Shown in pieces: positions 38,926 through 53,100 of a DNA stretch of 64,000 bases (position 1 is the stretch's first letter; the number at the start of each line of letters is the position of its first letter). The notes under the pieces were generated by a model that did no database searches, was not told where the DNA came from, and was given only the letters and a program-made list of their open reading frames with translations. Source of the stretch: Vanilla planifolia. Taxonomy: Eukaryota > Streptophyta > Magnoliopsida > Asparagales > Orchidaceae. The stretch is from contig JAIUJO010000070.1 in assembly GCA_023846275.1 (NCBI GenBank), positions 1,314,501-1,378,500 of the forward strand, given 5' to 3'. Position numbers and translations under genes: made by a program.

Positions 38926-41900
38926 GACTAGACATTGAGGGTAGAAACATAACGAATAATAAAAAATAGGCAGAGAGAGAACTTGACAAAAAAGGAAGAA
39001 AAATGGGTGAGGAGAGAAAAAAATAAGATATATCTTGATAAATAGAAATAGAAAAGTCTAGGAGAAAATAGGAAAATATTATTTGGAGATAGATGGCAAA
39101 ATGGAGAATGTTGTTAGAGGGAGGGAGAGAGAGGGAGTGAATAAGAAAGAGAGATCGAAGAAATTATTATATGAAGAGTTTAAAGGAGAGGTCCAAAAAA
39201 CAAATATAAGAGTGATGAGAGGCAAAGCAAGTGAAGTGGTGAAGTTGAATGATAAAGTGATAAAAAATGAGATTGAGTGTAAGGGAAAAAACATGGGAAG
39301 AAGCATCAATTGATTGGACAAAAAAGTGGATTGATAAGGTGGAGATAAGGGAAGAGAGAGCAAGATGAGATAGAATAGGTTTAAATAGAGCAAGATAAAG
39401 ATATGTAGACAAGGAGACAATGTTGAAGTGTGGAAGATAAAATGAAGATAGTAGGTAGTGTTAGAGAGAGAAATTAAAGAAAGTAGAAATGAAGGAGAGA
39501 AAAGATAGCCAAACTTTTTAGATAAATGAGATAAAATTTGAGAGAAATATATTGAGAAGCGAAAGAGAATGTGGAAGGGTTAACTAAAGTGATTGGAAAG
39601 ATTTGGTGGAGAGAATTTGAGAAAAAGATGGAAAGGAGTTTAAAAGAACTAATTTATGGAGAAATGAATAGAGTAAGAAAGAAAGTGTAGAGAGAAACAT
39701 AATGATGGAAAAGGTGATTAGAGAAAAGTGAAACTTGAAAAAGCTTTAGAGTGTCATAATGAGGTATAAAAAAGTTGAGTGAAATAGTGAAGTTTATATA
39801 AAATATTTCTAGCAATTATAGAAATAGGGAATGATGTAAGAGAAATAAAAAATATGATATAATTTTCTTAAGAGAAATGCATGACAAAGTTATAAAGAGA
39901 ATAATTAAGAGAGATAGATAGAAAAGATTGTTATAGTGATATAGAAGAGGAGTATAGAAAAGGAAATAAAAGAGTAAAGATGGAGGGAAAGAGAGTGATG
40001 GGGAAAGGAAAGCAAGAAAGAGATAATCATAGTTAGAAATGGAATAAGTGAGAAAGAAAGCATCAATTTATAAAATTAAATGGAGTGATATTATGGAGAT
40101 AAGAGAAGAGAGAGCGAGTTGAAATAGAATTTGTTAAGGTAGCTAGAAAAAAAGAAATGGGGAAGGGGAGAGTCTAGAAGAAAGTATTATAAATAGAAAA
40201 TAAAGAGAGGTAAAAATGATGGAAGGTTGAGATAGATTAAGAGTTTTACTTAAATGAGATAAAAGTTGAGTTAGATATAAAGAGAAGACAATATGAGAGA
40301 TGAGAAAGGAAAGAGATAAAACAATTAGTAGCAAGAGTCAAAGAATAAAGAACGAAAGAGAGTTAGAAGAAGAAAAGTTTAAAGAAGAATAGAATATAGT
40401 AAGAAAGAGATAGAAAAAAAGATTAGAGAAGTTTAGAAATATATGAAAGAGAATGAGAATGATGGAAGATTTGTTAAACTAGTGAAAGAGACAAAAATAC
40501 ATAAAGAGGAGAAGTGCAAAATAGAGATAGTAAGGGAGAGGTTGAGTAGTGGACAAATAGATAAAAAGTTAGGAAGAGATTCCTTATAAGAAAAAGGAAT
40601 TTAGAGGTGGAGACAATAAGAAATTATGATGGTATAAGAAAATGAGGCAAATCAATATGTAAATGATGAAAAAATAGATAAAGAAATATAAGCAAGAGAT
40701 AGAAGATTCAAAGATGAATATGTGAGAATGTAATAGAAAGTAGAGAGAAGAGACATTGAGAGATACTTGGATAATAATGAAGAAATAATAAAAAACATAG
40801 ATGGAAACAGAGAGTAAACAAAATAGAGAGGTAAGTGATTGAGCCAACAGAGAGCACATCAAAGATATAAAAGAAGTGATAAAGAGGAGAGAAATATAAG
40901 AAAGAAAATAAGAAATAGAAGATCAATAATAAGAGAAATAGAGAGAAAGAGAGGAAGAGAAAGGAGAGTGACAAAGGTTTTCATAAAAATATTAAAATGG
41001 TAAAAGAATGATGTATATTGAAGATGAAAAGAAATGGGAAGAAAGAGATAGTAGGAATGGGATTGATGGCATTAAAGAGAAAAGTAGTGAATGTAAAACT
41101 GACAAGGAATAAAGAGAGAGTTAAATGAGAAAGAATGAGTGAATGAGGAGAATAAGATGTCATAAGTAGTGATGAGGTTACCGAAGGTGAAGAGTCATCA
41201 AGAGAAAAAAGTCAAAGCAAAGAATTAGACTAATAGATAGAAACCAAAGAGGTAAAGAGGCCAATAAATACAGAGGAAGATGTAAAGTGTAGTACATTTA
41301 ATAAATGGTCAAGATAGAAATTAAAGAGACATGTAAAAATAAAAAATTTGACAAGTAAAGAAATCAATGTAGAGAGATAAAAAGAAAATAAAGAATAAGG
41401 CAAAGTGAGAAAAGACCATGAATGAAGTTTGAAGATAAAAAATGAAAATAAAAAAATGATAAATAGTATATTAGAATGAGGATAAATATATTAAGATACA
41501 AAATAAATGGAATAAAAGTGAAGGATAGATAAAAAGATATGAAGTCATAGAGGCAGAAAGAAACAAAAGTGTAAAACTAGAGAGAGAAAATAGGGTGAAC
41601 TGGGAAATAAGAGAGAAAAGAAAAGTAAAAGATAAACTAAAAAGAGATATAAGAGAAGGTTAACAAAAAATATATTTAGAAGAAGAAAATAGAATTGAGA
41701 TACAATAGCCTTCCAACAAAATCGAATTTCCAAATAAAGGAAAGGAAAGTGAAAATAAAAATCCATTCAAACAAATTTCTATGTTTGATAAATACTCAAG
41801 GAACAGTTAAGTTTAACCTTTTTATTTATAAAAAAGGAATTTGAGAGCTTATTTGAAAGAAGAACATGAAATTTTGACCATAATGAGAAGGATGCAACAT

Positions 41901-42250
41901 AAGGAGGTTAGAGATTAATGAGTAAAATAGAGAAATCAATAATTAATAAAGATTTTTATTTAGAAACAGAAAGAGAGACCGTTGCAATGGAAGAGTTTTA
42001 AAATGAGACAGACTAATTGAACGATAAAGAGGATAAGAAGAGAGAGGGAAGCAATAGAAGTAAAAGAATAGCTTAAGAAGGAGAACATGAAAGAAAGAGA
42101 GACAATTTTGGGAAAAAGATTATGGAGGCTATGATAAAGAATGTGATGGAGAGGCACAAATATTTTGCGAAGAAAAGTTACGGATAAAGAGACAGGTAGA
42201 AAGAGAAAAAGAGAATACTATTACAAAGCAATAATGGAAGAAAAAGAAGA
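38926..42250 (+). repeat. Composite unit u5, AG-rich half with internal deletion and filler
   Basis: About 3.3 kb. The first 2.7 kb follows u2 and u4: GCATCAATTGATTGG at about 39,302, GCATCAATTTATAAAATTAA at about 40,060, and GAGCACATCA at about 40,851. The distance from there to the terminal module (about 42,099) is only about 1.25 kb instead of about 2.58 kb. The missing stretch is replaced by the unrelated segment at about 41,690-41,908. No gene is seen. Confidence 0.87.
41690..41908. other. Unrelated filler segment inside u5
   Basis: About 220 bases of mixed composition, including CCTTCCAACAAAATCGAATT and AATACTCAAGGAACAG, contrast with the C-poor AG DNA on both sides. It replaces about 1.55 kb of the unit. 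I do not recognise it, see no terminal inverted repeats, and find no open frame of note. It could be filler copied in during break repair or a fragment of another repeat. Confidence 0.65.
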
Positions 42251-43935
42251 GTTAATTATTAATCCTATAAGGTAATATTATTTTGAGATAAAAATATAAA
42301 TAATAGTACCAATAATAGTAATTTTCAAAATTTTTTTAAACTTATTAATTGATGTTTTAACAAAATGTTTTAAATAAGAATAACTATTATAGCAACTTTT
42401 CTTAATAAATGTGGTAATTATTAATTACCATTATGGACTTTAGCTTTATTTTTATTAATTATAATTATGCTAAGATTAATTGTAATAGATATTCTTACTA
42501 TTTAAAATAATGTTAATTAAATTGCAAATTCTTATTAACTAATAAAGTAATACTTATTAGCATAACTAATTTTAAATTAAATAAATTTTTGTTCTTAAAA
42601 AATTTTTACTTATTCAAACAGCTAATTCTTAATTATTATAGTTCTTACCAATAATATTTAATTATTTTGAATAACTAATCAAGAATTAGAGATGATAATA
42701 GTTATTATGAACCATATTAATCATAACTTATAAAAAATAGTTCTAACCATCATTTAAGTATAAAAAAAGTTAATCTCATGTAAATTGAAATGTTAATCTT
42801 CTTATGTAAATAATAAATATTAGAAATCTAAATATTTAATATTATTATTATCATCATTATTTTTATTTTTCATAAAAATATCTTGAGAAAAAATTATTAT
42901 TACTAAGAAAAAAATAATAATTACTTTATTAATAATACATTAATTATAAAAATTTAAACAAATTATTTCTTAGTAATAATAAAAATGAAATAAAAAATTA
43001 TTGTTTTCATTATTAAATTATAATAGAACTAACAAATATTATTTTTGAGAAGACTCCCAAAAAATAATTAAAAATTTTTTCTTTCATTTTTTTGTTTTTA
43101 GAGAACGAGAGGAGTAAATTTATTTAATATTACCTTACTTCTCACAATCACATTATAAGACAATCTTTGAAATAAAAAATAATTATAATTTATAATTATA
43201 ATAATTAATGAATTTTTAAAAATATGGTAAAAAGTAATAATAATTTTCTTTTCAATTTTTTTATTTTCCATAGATTCTTAAAAAGAATAATGTCATTTAA
43301 AAAGACAAACTTGAAGGTATAATTATATAGAGATGACTCTGAACAAGAATATTAAAAAATGTAGAACACAAAAAGAACCACAAGATTTTTTTAAAATTAT
43401 TAATAACACTATTGATTATTATCAAATTGCTATTTATATTATTCATTATTTTTTAAAAACATTTGAAATTATAATTTTTATATTTTTGTTTTATATTTAT
43501 AATATCAATAATTTAAAATATTAATAATTATTAATTGTGATAGAATAATTAATATAAATGTTGCTCCATTTATTTTGAGACATTAATTATGTTATAACAA
43601 TTTTTATATGAGAATTATGCAATAAATATTTATATTCATTCCAATTAACATAAAGTAAATCTATTTTTTAAGATATTTTAATTTTTTATTCTTCATAAAT
43701 TTACCATACCTAATTTAATATAAAATAGTATTTATTATAATAGTAAACAAAATTTTTAGTTACTTTTCTTATTAATTACAATTGATTTTGATAATTAATA
43801 GGAGTTATTAAATATGTTTTAAATTTTAATAGCATAATAATTAATAATTATTATACTTTATCTTACAATATTTGTTTTATCTATCATATTTTTTTTGTTC
43901 ATATCATGCTTTCAATTCTATTTCTAAATTTTCTT
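42251..43935 (+). repeat. Composite unit u5, AT-rich half (long form, with a later small deletion)
   Basis: About 1.68 kb. The landmark CATTTAAGTATAAAA is at about 42,751 and the ATT run near 42,840, followed by the long-form segment. The later AAATATGAAATATTTCAAGT segment is missing near 43,385, which accounts for the slightly smaller size. It ends with CATATCATGCTTTCAATTC before u6. Confidence 0.86.
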
Positions 43936-46575
43936 ACAAAATAAGATATTGAAGATAGACATACAATGAATGATAAGAAAAGAGTTAGATAGAGAAAGAG
44001 ATAAAAAAGAAACAAAGGTAAGAGAGGTGAGAAATAAAGTAAAAAATAAAATATATTTAGACAAATAGAAATAAACAAGATTAAGAATTAGGGAGAATGA
44101 TAATAAGAGAAAGATAATAAGAGAGAATGCATGATAGAGTAAAAGAGCAAGAATGTGCATGGATAGAAAGATAAAAGAGATTCATATATGAAGAATTGAG
44201 AAGAAGAGAGAAAAATAAATAAAAGAGTGAAAAGAGAGAAACTGAGTGAGGGAGTGAGGTAGAATAAGAAAGGGGTAATATCTATGATTGTGAGTACAAG
44301 AAAAGATTAGGAGGGAGCATCAATTTATGGAATAAGGTAGATTGATAAATAAGTGAATTAGGAGGTTAAGATGATATAGGTAGAGCTGAGGTCAAAGAGA
44401 GTGACAAGTAATCAAGAGAAAGAAAGTCAAAGATAAAGAATTAGACAAATACATAGAAAAAAAGTAAAGAGGTAGATAAATATAGAAGCAGAATCAAAGT
44501 GTAGAATATATAATAAAAGGTAGAGAATGAGATTAAATATGCATGCAAATGTAAAGGATTTGAAGAGTAAAGATGTATAAGTAAAGAAATACAATCAATG
44601 TGAAGAATAAGGTAAAGATAGAGAAGAGGAAGAAAGAAGAGATAATATAAAAATATAAAGCCTATGACAAAGAATATAATATAGAGAGACTGTATACATT
44701 GAGAAAAAAAAGAAAAGAAGCAAAGGTGAGGGACGAATAAATAAATATTAATATAAAAGGTCTTAGAGAGTGAAAGCGAGTGCAAAAGGAGAGATAAAAA
44801 ATGATTAGAAAAAAGATATTTATGAAGCTAGATATAAAAAGAGAGATATAAGGTGAAACAAACAAAGAGAGTAAGCAAGACAAGGAACACAAAGAGATAA
44901 CCAAGAAGTAGAAAAAATTTAGATTAAGAGATAAATGAGGAAAGATAAATAGATAAAAATAAAAAAAGAAAGGACAAAATCTTAGAGGAACGACGATACA
45001 AAAGAAGAGAAAAAGGGGAACAAGTAGGAGTGGATAATGTAAGAGAGAGTTTAAAGAAATTAAATGATAGGGAAAGTGGATTACTTTGATGATTGAGGAT
45101 TAAGAAAAGTAGTGAGATTTAGAATTAGAAAGTGCCTTAGAGATGAAGAAACATGGGGAAGAAGGAAAGGAGATTAAAAAGAGATAGTAGGTAGAGTGCA
45201 ACAAGAGATAAGAGAAAAAGGATGTTAAGGAGATTAAATTTGAGATTAAGAGTGACAAAGATGGATTATGAGATAGATTCTTAGAGGGAAAAGAGAAAGA
45301 AAAAGTGATATAGACTGTTGGTGAAGAAAAAAGGGAGTACAAGTGAAAGAATAAAAAGTGAGATTTATTAAGATAAAGAGAAGAATTATTCAATAAAGAG
45401 TGAAGAGTTCAAAACAAAAAGAGACAATAAGAGAGTGAAAGAGCAAGAGACAAAAAAGTGGGAGCACGAATTTTAGAGTAAGAGAGATGAAAGAGGCGAT
45501 AAATGAAGTGAGAAGAAAAAGCACAAAGAGGTAAAGTTAGAGATGAAATAGGTCATAGATTGAGGATATAGAAAAAGAGAGTAAGGAATCCACAAAGTAA
45601 ATGACACAAATAATAGGAAAGGAGGTGAAAGATTCAAAAAAGAGAGAGGTGTAGCTAGAAAGAGTAAGTTGTAGGAAGGGAGAACAAGCAAAGAAAAATG
45701 AGGCAAAGAGAAGGAGAACAGAGTAATGAGGTAAAGAGAGATAAATAAAGACAGAGGAAGGTAAAAGAATTTAGAGGGGGAAAGACAACTATGATTTATA
45801 CGTAAGATAGATGAATGATAGAGTGAAAACAAGAAGAGCAAGTGAGAGGAAAAGACAATAAGTAGAGTGTTTGAGATGTTAGAGAGATAATGGGACAATG
45901 ATGGAGACTTCTAGAAAAGAGGAAAAAAAGTTGTCTAATAAAAATAGAAAAAATAGAGAGTGAGAAACAAAGATAAAGAAACAAATAAATAATGCCCCAA
46001 GTAATAATAAAAAGTATGGGAAATGAGAAAGTGAAGAGAGAGATGGGTGTGAAAGAGATTAAGAAAATAAGATAAAATCGAGAGAAAAAATTGCAAAAAA
46101 GAGAAGGTGATATATAAGAGAGAGTGACTAAGTGAATGATATGTAGATTAAGGGATAGAAAGATAATGGGAGGTGAGAGAAAATGATGGGTTACAAAAAG
46201 AAATAACACATTGATAGAGATTTTTATTTAGAGAGAGAAAGAGAAAAAATAAAGAGATAAACAAACATTAGGATTAAGAGAGAGACAAAAGTAAGAGAGC
46301 AATGCAATGAAATAGTTTTTAAAAGAGACACTAATCTAATGATAAAGTGGATGAAGAGAAAGAGAAGCAATAGAAAAAAAAGAATAGCTTAAGAAGGAAA
46401 ATATCATGTAATAAAGAGTTAAATATTTGGGAAATAGAAGTTAGAATCTATAGTAAAAATGTGAAGGAGAGGCACAAATATTTTCTAAGAGAAAAAGTTA
46501 TGGATAAAGACATAGATAGATGGAGAAAGAGAGAATAACATTGGAGGGAGATAGTAGAAGAACAAGAAGAATTAA
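43936..46575 (+). repeat. Composite unit u6, AG-rich half with about 1.9 kb deletion
   Basis: About 2.6 kb. The start matches other units (GAAGATAGACATACAATGAA at about 43,951, then GCATCAATTTATGGAATAAG at about 44,318). At about 44,350 it jumps to sequence that in u4 lies near 35,196 (GGAGGTTAAGATGATATAGG compared with GGAGGTTGAAATGATATAG). The GAGCACATCA region is therefore absent. The terminal module is present in altered form at about 46,416. No gene is seen. Confidence 0.85.
44335..44370 (+). other. Deletion junction inside u6
   Basis: Sequence equivalent to about 33,262 in u4 is followed within a few bases by sequence equivalent to about 35,196, a loss of roughly 1.9 kb. Both sides share short AG/AT words (GATTGATAAATAAGTGAATT), so microhomology at the joint is plausible. 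Confidence 0.65.
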
Positions 46576-47120
46576 TTATTAATATTATAAGATTATTATT
46601 TTCAGAAGAAAATATAAAAAAATAGTATCATTAAAAGTATATTATGAAAATTCTTTATAATTATTAATTAATGTCGTAATAAAGAATTGTTTTAATAAGA
46701 ACAAGTGTTTTATCAACTTTTCTTAACAAATATAGTAATTATTAGTTGCCATTATAATCCTTTAAAATAATTTTTTAATAATTCAAATTATGTTAATATT
46801 AATTTTAATCAATTATTTTTATTATTTAATAATATATTAACTAAATTACAATTGTTATTAACTAATAAAGTAATATTTGTTAGAAAAATCAATTTTAAAT
46901 AATTTTTACTTGTTTGAATTGCTAATTCTTACTTATTACAATTCATTATAATAATAATGAATTATTTTTAATAATTGATTAGGAATTAGTGACAACAATT
47001 TTTAGTAATAGTATTGACCATAACAAATAAAACTTTTTTAACCATCATTTAAGTATAAAAAGCTTATTCCCATGTCAATTATAACTCTAATTTTCTTATG
47101 TAAATAACTATTATTGTAAA
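46576..47120 (+). repeat. Composite unit u6, AT-rich half, truncated
   Basis: About 540 bases. It follows the other AT halves through the landmark TCATTTAAGTATAAAA at about 47,045 and CTTATGTAAATAACTATTAT, then stops just where the ATT run would begin in other copies. CA-rich DNA follows immediately. The remaining 0.8-1.4 kb of the AT half is missing. Confidence 0.87.
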
Positions 47121-47140
47121 CACAGAAATATGCACAACAA
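47108..47140. other. Inverted junction: truncated AT half against CA array
   Basis: Left of this point all composite units and the TG array read in the + direction. Right of it the array is CA-rich and the composite units are reverse-complemented. The change occurs between TATTGTAAACACAG and ATGCACAACAAATGCACATG. It is both the inversion breakpoint and the single place where the G-versus-C strand bias of the window switches sign. Confidence 0.8.
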
Positions 47141-50100
47141 ATGCACATGCCTACATACATGCACACACAACAGATGTGTGCACAGACACACGCACGTGTA
47201 CACACTTATGCACACCCACATGCATGCATATACGCACACATATACATATATAGAAGCACACACATTTGCATATGCACATGTGCACACATACACACACACA
47301 TTCATGGATACACATAATCACACACACACATGGACATGCACATGAGTGAACATATGCACTCATACATACACACACACACACTCATGCAAACACACACACA
47401 CACACACATGCCATCATATGCATTCACACATGTGCACACATGCTCACATGTACATACTTTGCATTCACATATGCACACACATGTTAAAGCATGCATACAC
47501 ACACATGCACACATGCACAAACACATATGCAAAGGCACACATACACACCCACATAGACACATGTGTATGGATATAAACCCACATGCACATGAACACACAC
47601 AAGCATGTATGCATGCAAACAAGCACAAACACATCCCTTGATACACATGAACAGAAACACACCCATGCACCCACAAATGCACACATGTGCATACTTTCAC
47701 ATACACTCACATACATATACACATGCAAGCATGCATGCATGCATGTGCACACACACACCAACATAAACACCTACACATAGACACAGATGTACACAAGCAA
47801 TTATGGACATGCACATGCATATGCACACACACTTAAGCCTACACACATGCAAACACTCAAATCATACATAGGCTTACACACATGACATGCACACAAAAAC
47901 ACACACATGCAGACATGCATGCAAACAATCACACACCCACACCTAGTGAGCTTATACACATACATACGTAGGTACATGCACTCGCAAGCACATGCACTCT
48001 CATAAGCATTGCACAAACATGCCTGTGTGCATAAGACACACACATATGCATATACATGCACACAAAAGCACATGCAAAATTCTACACATACACATGCACA
48101 TACACACATAAACACAAACATGAATGTATGTGCATAATCTCACGCATGCGCAAATATATGCCAAAGCACAAATGCATATATGCACACACATACACACATT
48201 CAAGCACAATGCACACACAAACTCACACATTCACATGCACTTGCACACACATCCAAGCACACAAAAATATGCACAAACAAATGCACATGCATACATGATG
48301 CACACATGCACACACACATATGCACACATGTTTGCAAACACACACTCTTGCACTATTGCATAATGCATGTGCTCTAGAGCACATGTATGTACACACATAT
48401 GCATAGACACACCTGCACTCAAAAATGCACACACATGTGTATGCAAACATATGCACACACATCTACACCTGCACACACACACACACACATGAATAATTAC
48501 ATGCATGCACACACGTAGATGCATGCTCTGACGCACACACTTGCACCCACATGTGCACACACATGCATAGGTAGATAGACCCATGCATACACGTACACTG
48601 CTACATACTCATGTATGCATGTGCACAAGGACATACACTCATGCATGCACATTTACACACACAACTACACAAACACACCCAAACACATGCATGCACATAG
48701 ACACATGCATGCACACAAATCCACATGCATGCACACAGAAATACACATACACACTCACAAACACATGCACATACATGCAAACACATATACACATGGACAT
48801 GCATACTACTGCACAACCACACATACATGCATACACACATGGGTGCATGCATACACTAACACACACACACACATAAACACAAAAGAATACATGCTCACAC
48901 ACATGTAAACACATGCCCAAGTGTGGATGCATAGATGCACACACAAATACATACACACACACACATGTGCACATATGCATTCACACACAGAGGTCCATAC
49001 ACAAGTAGACACATATACACGAATGCATCCACACAGACACTTATGCACATAAACACATACATGCATGCACACACACTCACACACACATGCATACATATAT
49101 CAACACATGCACATGCATGCATATGAATACATGCACACATATTTAGTGCACACACAGATTCACATGTACACACACCCATGCACACAAAAGCACCCACACA
49201 CATGCAATGAAACACACGTGCATGAGAACACAAATTCATGCACACAAACGCTTTCATAGACATGCACATAAATATGCAAACATATGTACATCCACACACA
49301 CTCACACACACCCAATTGAACCCATATGCATGTAGAAATACATGAACATGCACACACAAACACATGCATGTAAACACACACTAAGGTATAGGCACGCACA
49401 AACATGCACTTATGAATGCATGCACTCATGAAAACATGTTCTTATATTTACACATAAGCACTCGTGCACACACACATCTACACATACATGCATACACACA
49501 CACACACACGTATGCATATACACACACATATGCACATGCATACAAACACACACATGCACATATGCACACCATCACCCACCCAAACACACACATGTAAAAA
49601 CACCCACACAACACACAAATACAAGTACACACCATTGGATGCACACTTTACATGTACAAACAAACACACACATACATGCACATACACACATGCATGCATG
49701 AACATGAATGCTTGCACACATGCATACCATGAACACAAGCACACACCCACCCACACAAATGCATGCATGAACACACATGCACACATAGTCTCATACCAAC
49801 ACATACACATATAGTTGCACATGCACATACACAAGCACAAGCATACATAGCACACATACAGGCATAGGCTCACACACACAAAGCACATGCATAAGCAAAG
49901 GCACATGCACATACAAATACACACAAAAAGGCTCTTTAACATGTACACCCATGCACCCACACTCACACAAACAAAGACAGGCATATACACATGCACGCAC
50001 ACACACATGCACATACAAACACACACACACACATGAGTAATCATGCACACAAATAAATGCACAAAAACATAAGCATGTATATGCATGCACACGTGCACAT

Positions 50101-53100
50101 GTGTGTACACATACACAAGCATAGGCACACACATAAACACATGCACACACACACATACACATATGCACACACAAAAACACATGTACAAAAATAGAAAACA
50201 CACATCCATAAACACATACACATGTGCACATGCATGCACACATATGCCTACATGCATGAATTCATACACTTCACATGTGCATGCATACACACAAATAAAA
50301 ACATGTGCTCTCAAATAGAAACATATGGACACACACACAAAGATGCATGCACACACACTCATACACGCAAGAACACACATACACATAAACACACGTATAG
50401 GCACACACATTCACATAGGTGCACATTCACACGCACACATGCACAAACATGCACATACATACAAACACATGAATACACACATGCACAAGCACACACATGT
50501 GCAGACATGCACAATCGTAGTTGCATAAAAACTCACACACATATAGACACATGAACATGCACACAAATGTGCATGCACTCACACATGCACATGCACACAT
50601 GCATGCTCACATGAATGCATACTCACAAATGTGTGCACAAGTACACACAAATGCACGCATGTGGAAGTACTTGCACAGACCCATGCACACATGATTGCAT
50701 AATTGCATATTGATATACATACACACAAACAAACATAGCACATAGGAATACAAATAGCCACATATATAGATGTGCATTCATACACACACACATGCACACC
50801 CAATCCTACATACACCAATGCACATAAACACACAAATGCACTCACACAACCATGCAACCAGAAACATTAGTTTGCATGTGTACACACAAAAACTTACACA
50901 TGCATGCACACACACACACATATACATAAATACTAACATACACAAGCACCTAAACACACACATGCAAGCATGTGAACATACAAACAGACCCCCGCACACA
51001 CACTGACAAACACATACATATACACTTGCTGGTAGACACAAAATGATACATATACACTCATGCATGTGCAATGCCACACATACACATGCGAACACACATG
51101 CATATACATGTAAGCACACAAGCACACACCCACACACATATAGTCACACATAGACACACAAGAACATGCACATGCATGCACACACTAATACACATGCACA
51201 TGTGAAAACATGTAAGCATACATACACACATGCATGCACCTACGCACACATGCACACAAACACATGTAGACACCCACACTAATATGCACACTCATACGTG
51301 CCTGCATGCATAGACAAACATAAACACTCATGCGCAAATGTTGACACACACACACGATGTCATACCCATGCTTGCATGCATACATGTAAGCACTTGACTG
51401 CATGCACACACACACACATGCATGCATCAACACACACATAAGCACACAGACACACATATGTGCACACTCATACACATATACACACTCATGCAAAATACAA
51501 CCATACACCCACATGAACACATGCACACAAACAAAAATAAGTATATACACAAAAGTACACACATGCACAATCATGCACAAGTGCATACAAATACTTGCAC
51601 ACATGCACAAACACACACACTCAAGCATGCACATTCACATACATGCATGCATAGACACACATGCAAATGTTGCCACACACAATAGCACCCACCCATATGC
51701 ATATCTAAACATAGACGCATGCACAACACACAAGCAGACAATGTGAGTACATTCATACACACAAACATAGATGTATAACACACACATGCACGTGGACATT
51801 TGCACATACATAAACGCCTTCACAAAAGCACATATGCATACTCACATGTGTACACACATGCAAACACCTACATACAAGCATGTGCAAGCATTCACACACA
51901 TGCATGGACGCATAAACAATAGTAGGCATACTTACACAAAAGCAAGCATAGACATATTGACCAATGCACATACAAGAACACATGAACACAAAAATACTCA
52001 CACATACATCTACAAATACCCACTCACATAAGAAAACCAACATATAGACACATACACACACACATGAACATGCTCTCATGCATTCACACATATACATGTA
52101 TGCACATACACACAAATATCCAGACATGCTAACACAAACACATAAAAGCACACATATATATAGCTAGACAAATGCATACATACACACACATGCATGCACA
52201 CACTCACACACATAGGATCACACACACACACACTCATATGAAAATACTCATGCTGACATAGGCACACAGTATTCATACACACGCACATAGACACACATAC
52301 AAATCCATAACATTCCCACATATGTACACTCACAAATATGTTCAGATAGACACATTCGCATTCAAGCACACGTACATTCATGTAGACACATGGACAAAAA
52401 TAGGGACACACATGCATATACATGCACATATACATTTACATTTACACATGCCAAGAGCACACACATCCATAAAGGTATGCATGGACATGTGCACATAGGT
52501 ACACAGACATGCACAAGCAAGCACACACACAACATATACATGCACATGCATACACAAATATGCACACACACACACACACACATGAACAAACATAGGCACA
52601 CACTAGTGCACACACACACATACACATGCACTCATGCACAACTACACACATGCACACATACACACTTGTACACACACACATATGCACATGAATGCACACA
52701 TGCATGTACCCTCATAGACATACACACATATGCATGAACACACACAAATGCATAACATGCAAACTTGCACAAATGCACAAACACACACATACACAACTAA
52801 AACACACATATATGTGTGCATGCACGCACAAACACATGCATACTTACATGTACACACACATAGATTAATGTATACAAACACACATGTGTGATTGTAAAGA
52901 TGCACACACATGCATAGTCAGAAACAAGTGAGCACATGCACATGCACACACATACATATGTATGAACAAGTACCCATGCACACACATGCACATATACATG
53001 CAAACACACAGCCCTCACACACACTCACACAAGCACAGACAAGTACACAAAAACACCCACACAAAGCATGCAAACACACTCATTCACAAAAGCACATTTA

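Noticed and set aside
16219..47120. CRISPR-like array (regular spacing of landmarks)
   Set aside because: The period is about 6 kb with diverged long units, not short identical repeats with unique spacers.
47108..47140. Replication origin or terminus inferred from GC-skew switch
   Set aside because: The skew is produced by repeat orientation, and it switches at an inverted repeat junction; no origin features are seen.
49478..50410. Open frame of 310 codons on the minus strand of the CA array
   Set aside because: Same compositional origin as the frames in the left array; no domain and overlapping His/Thr frames on the other strand.
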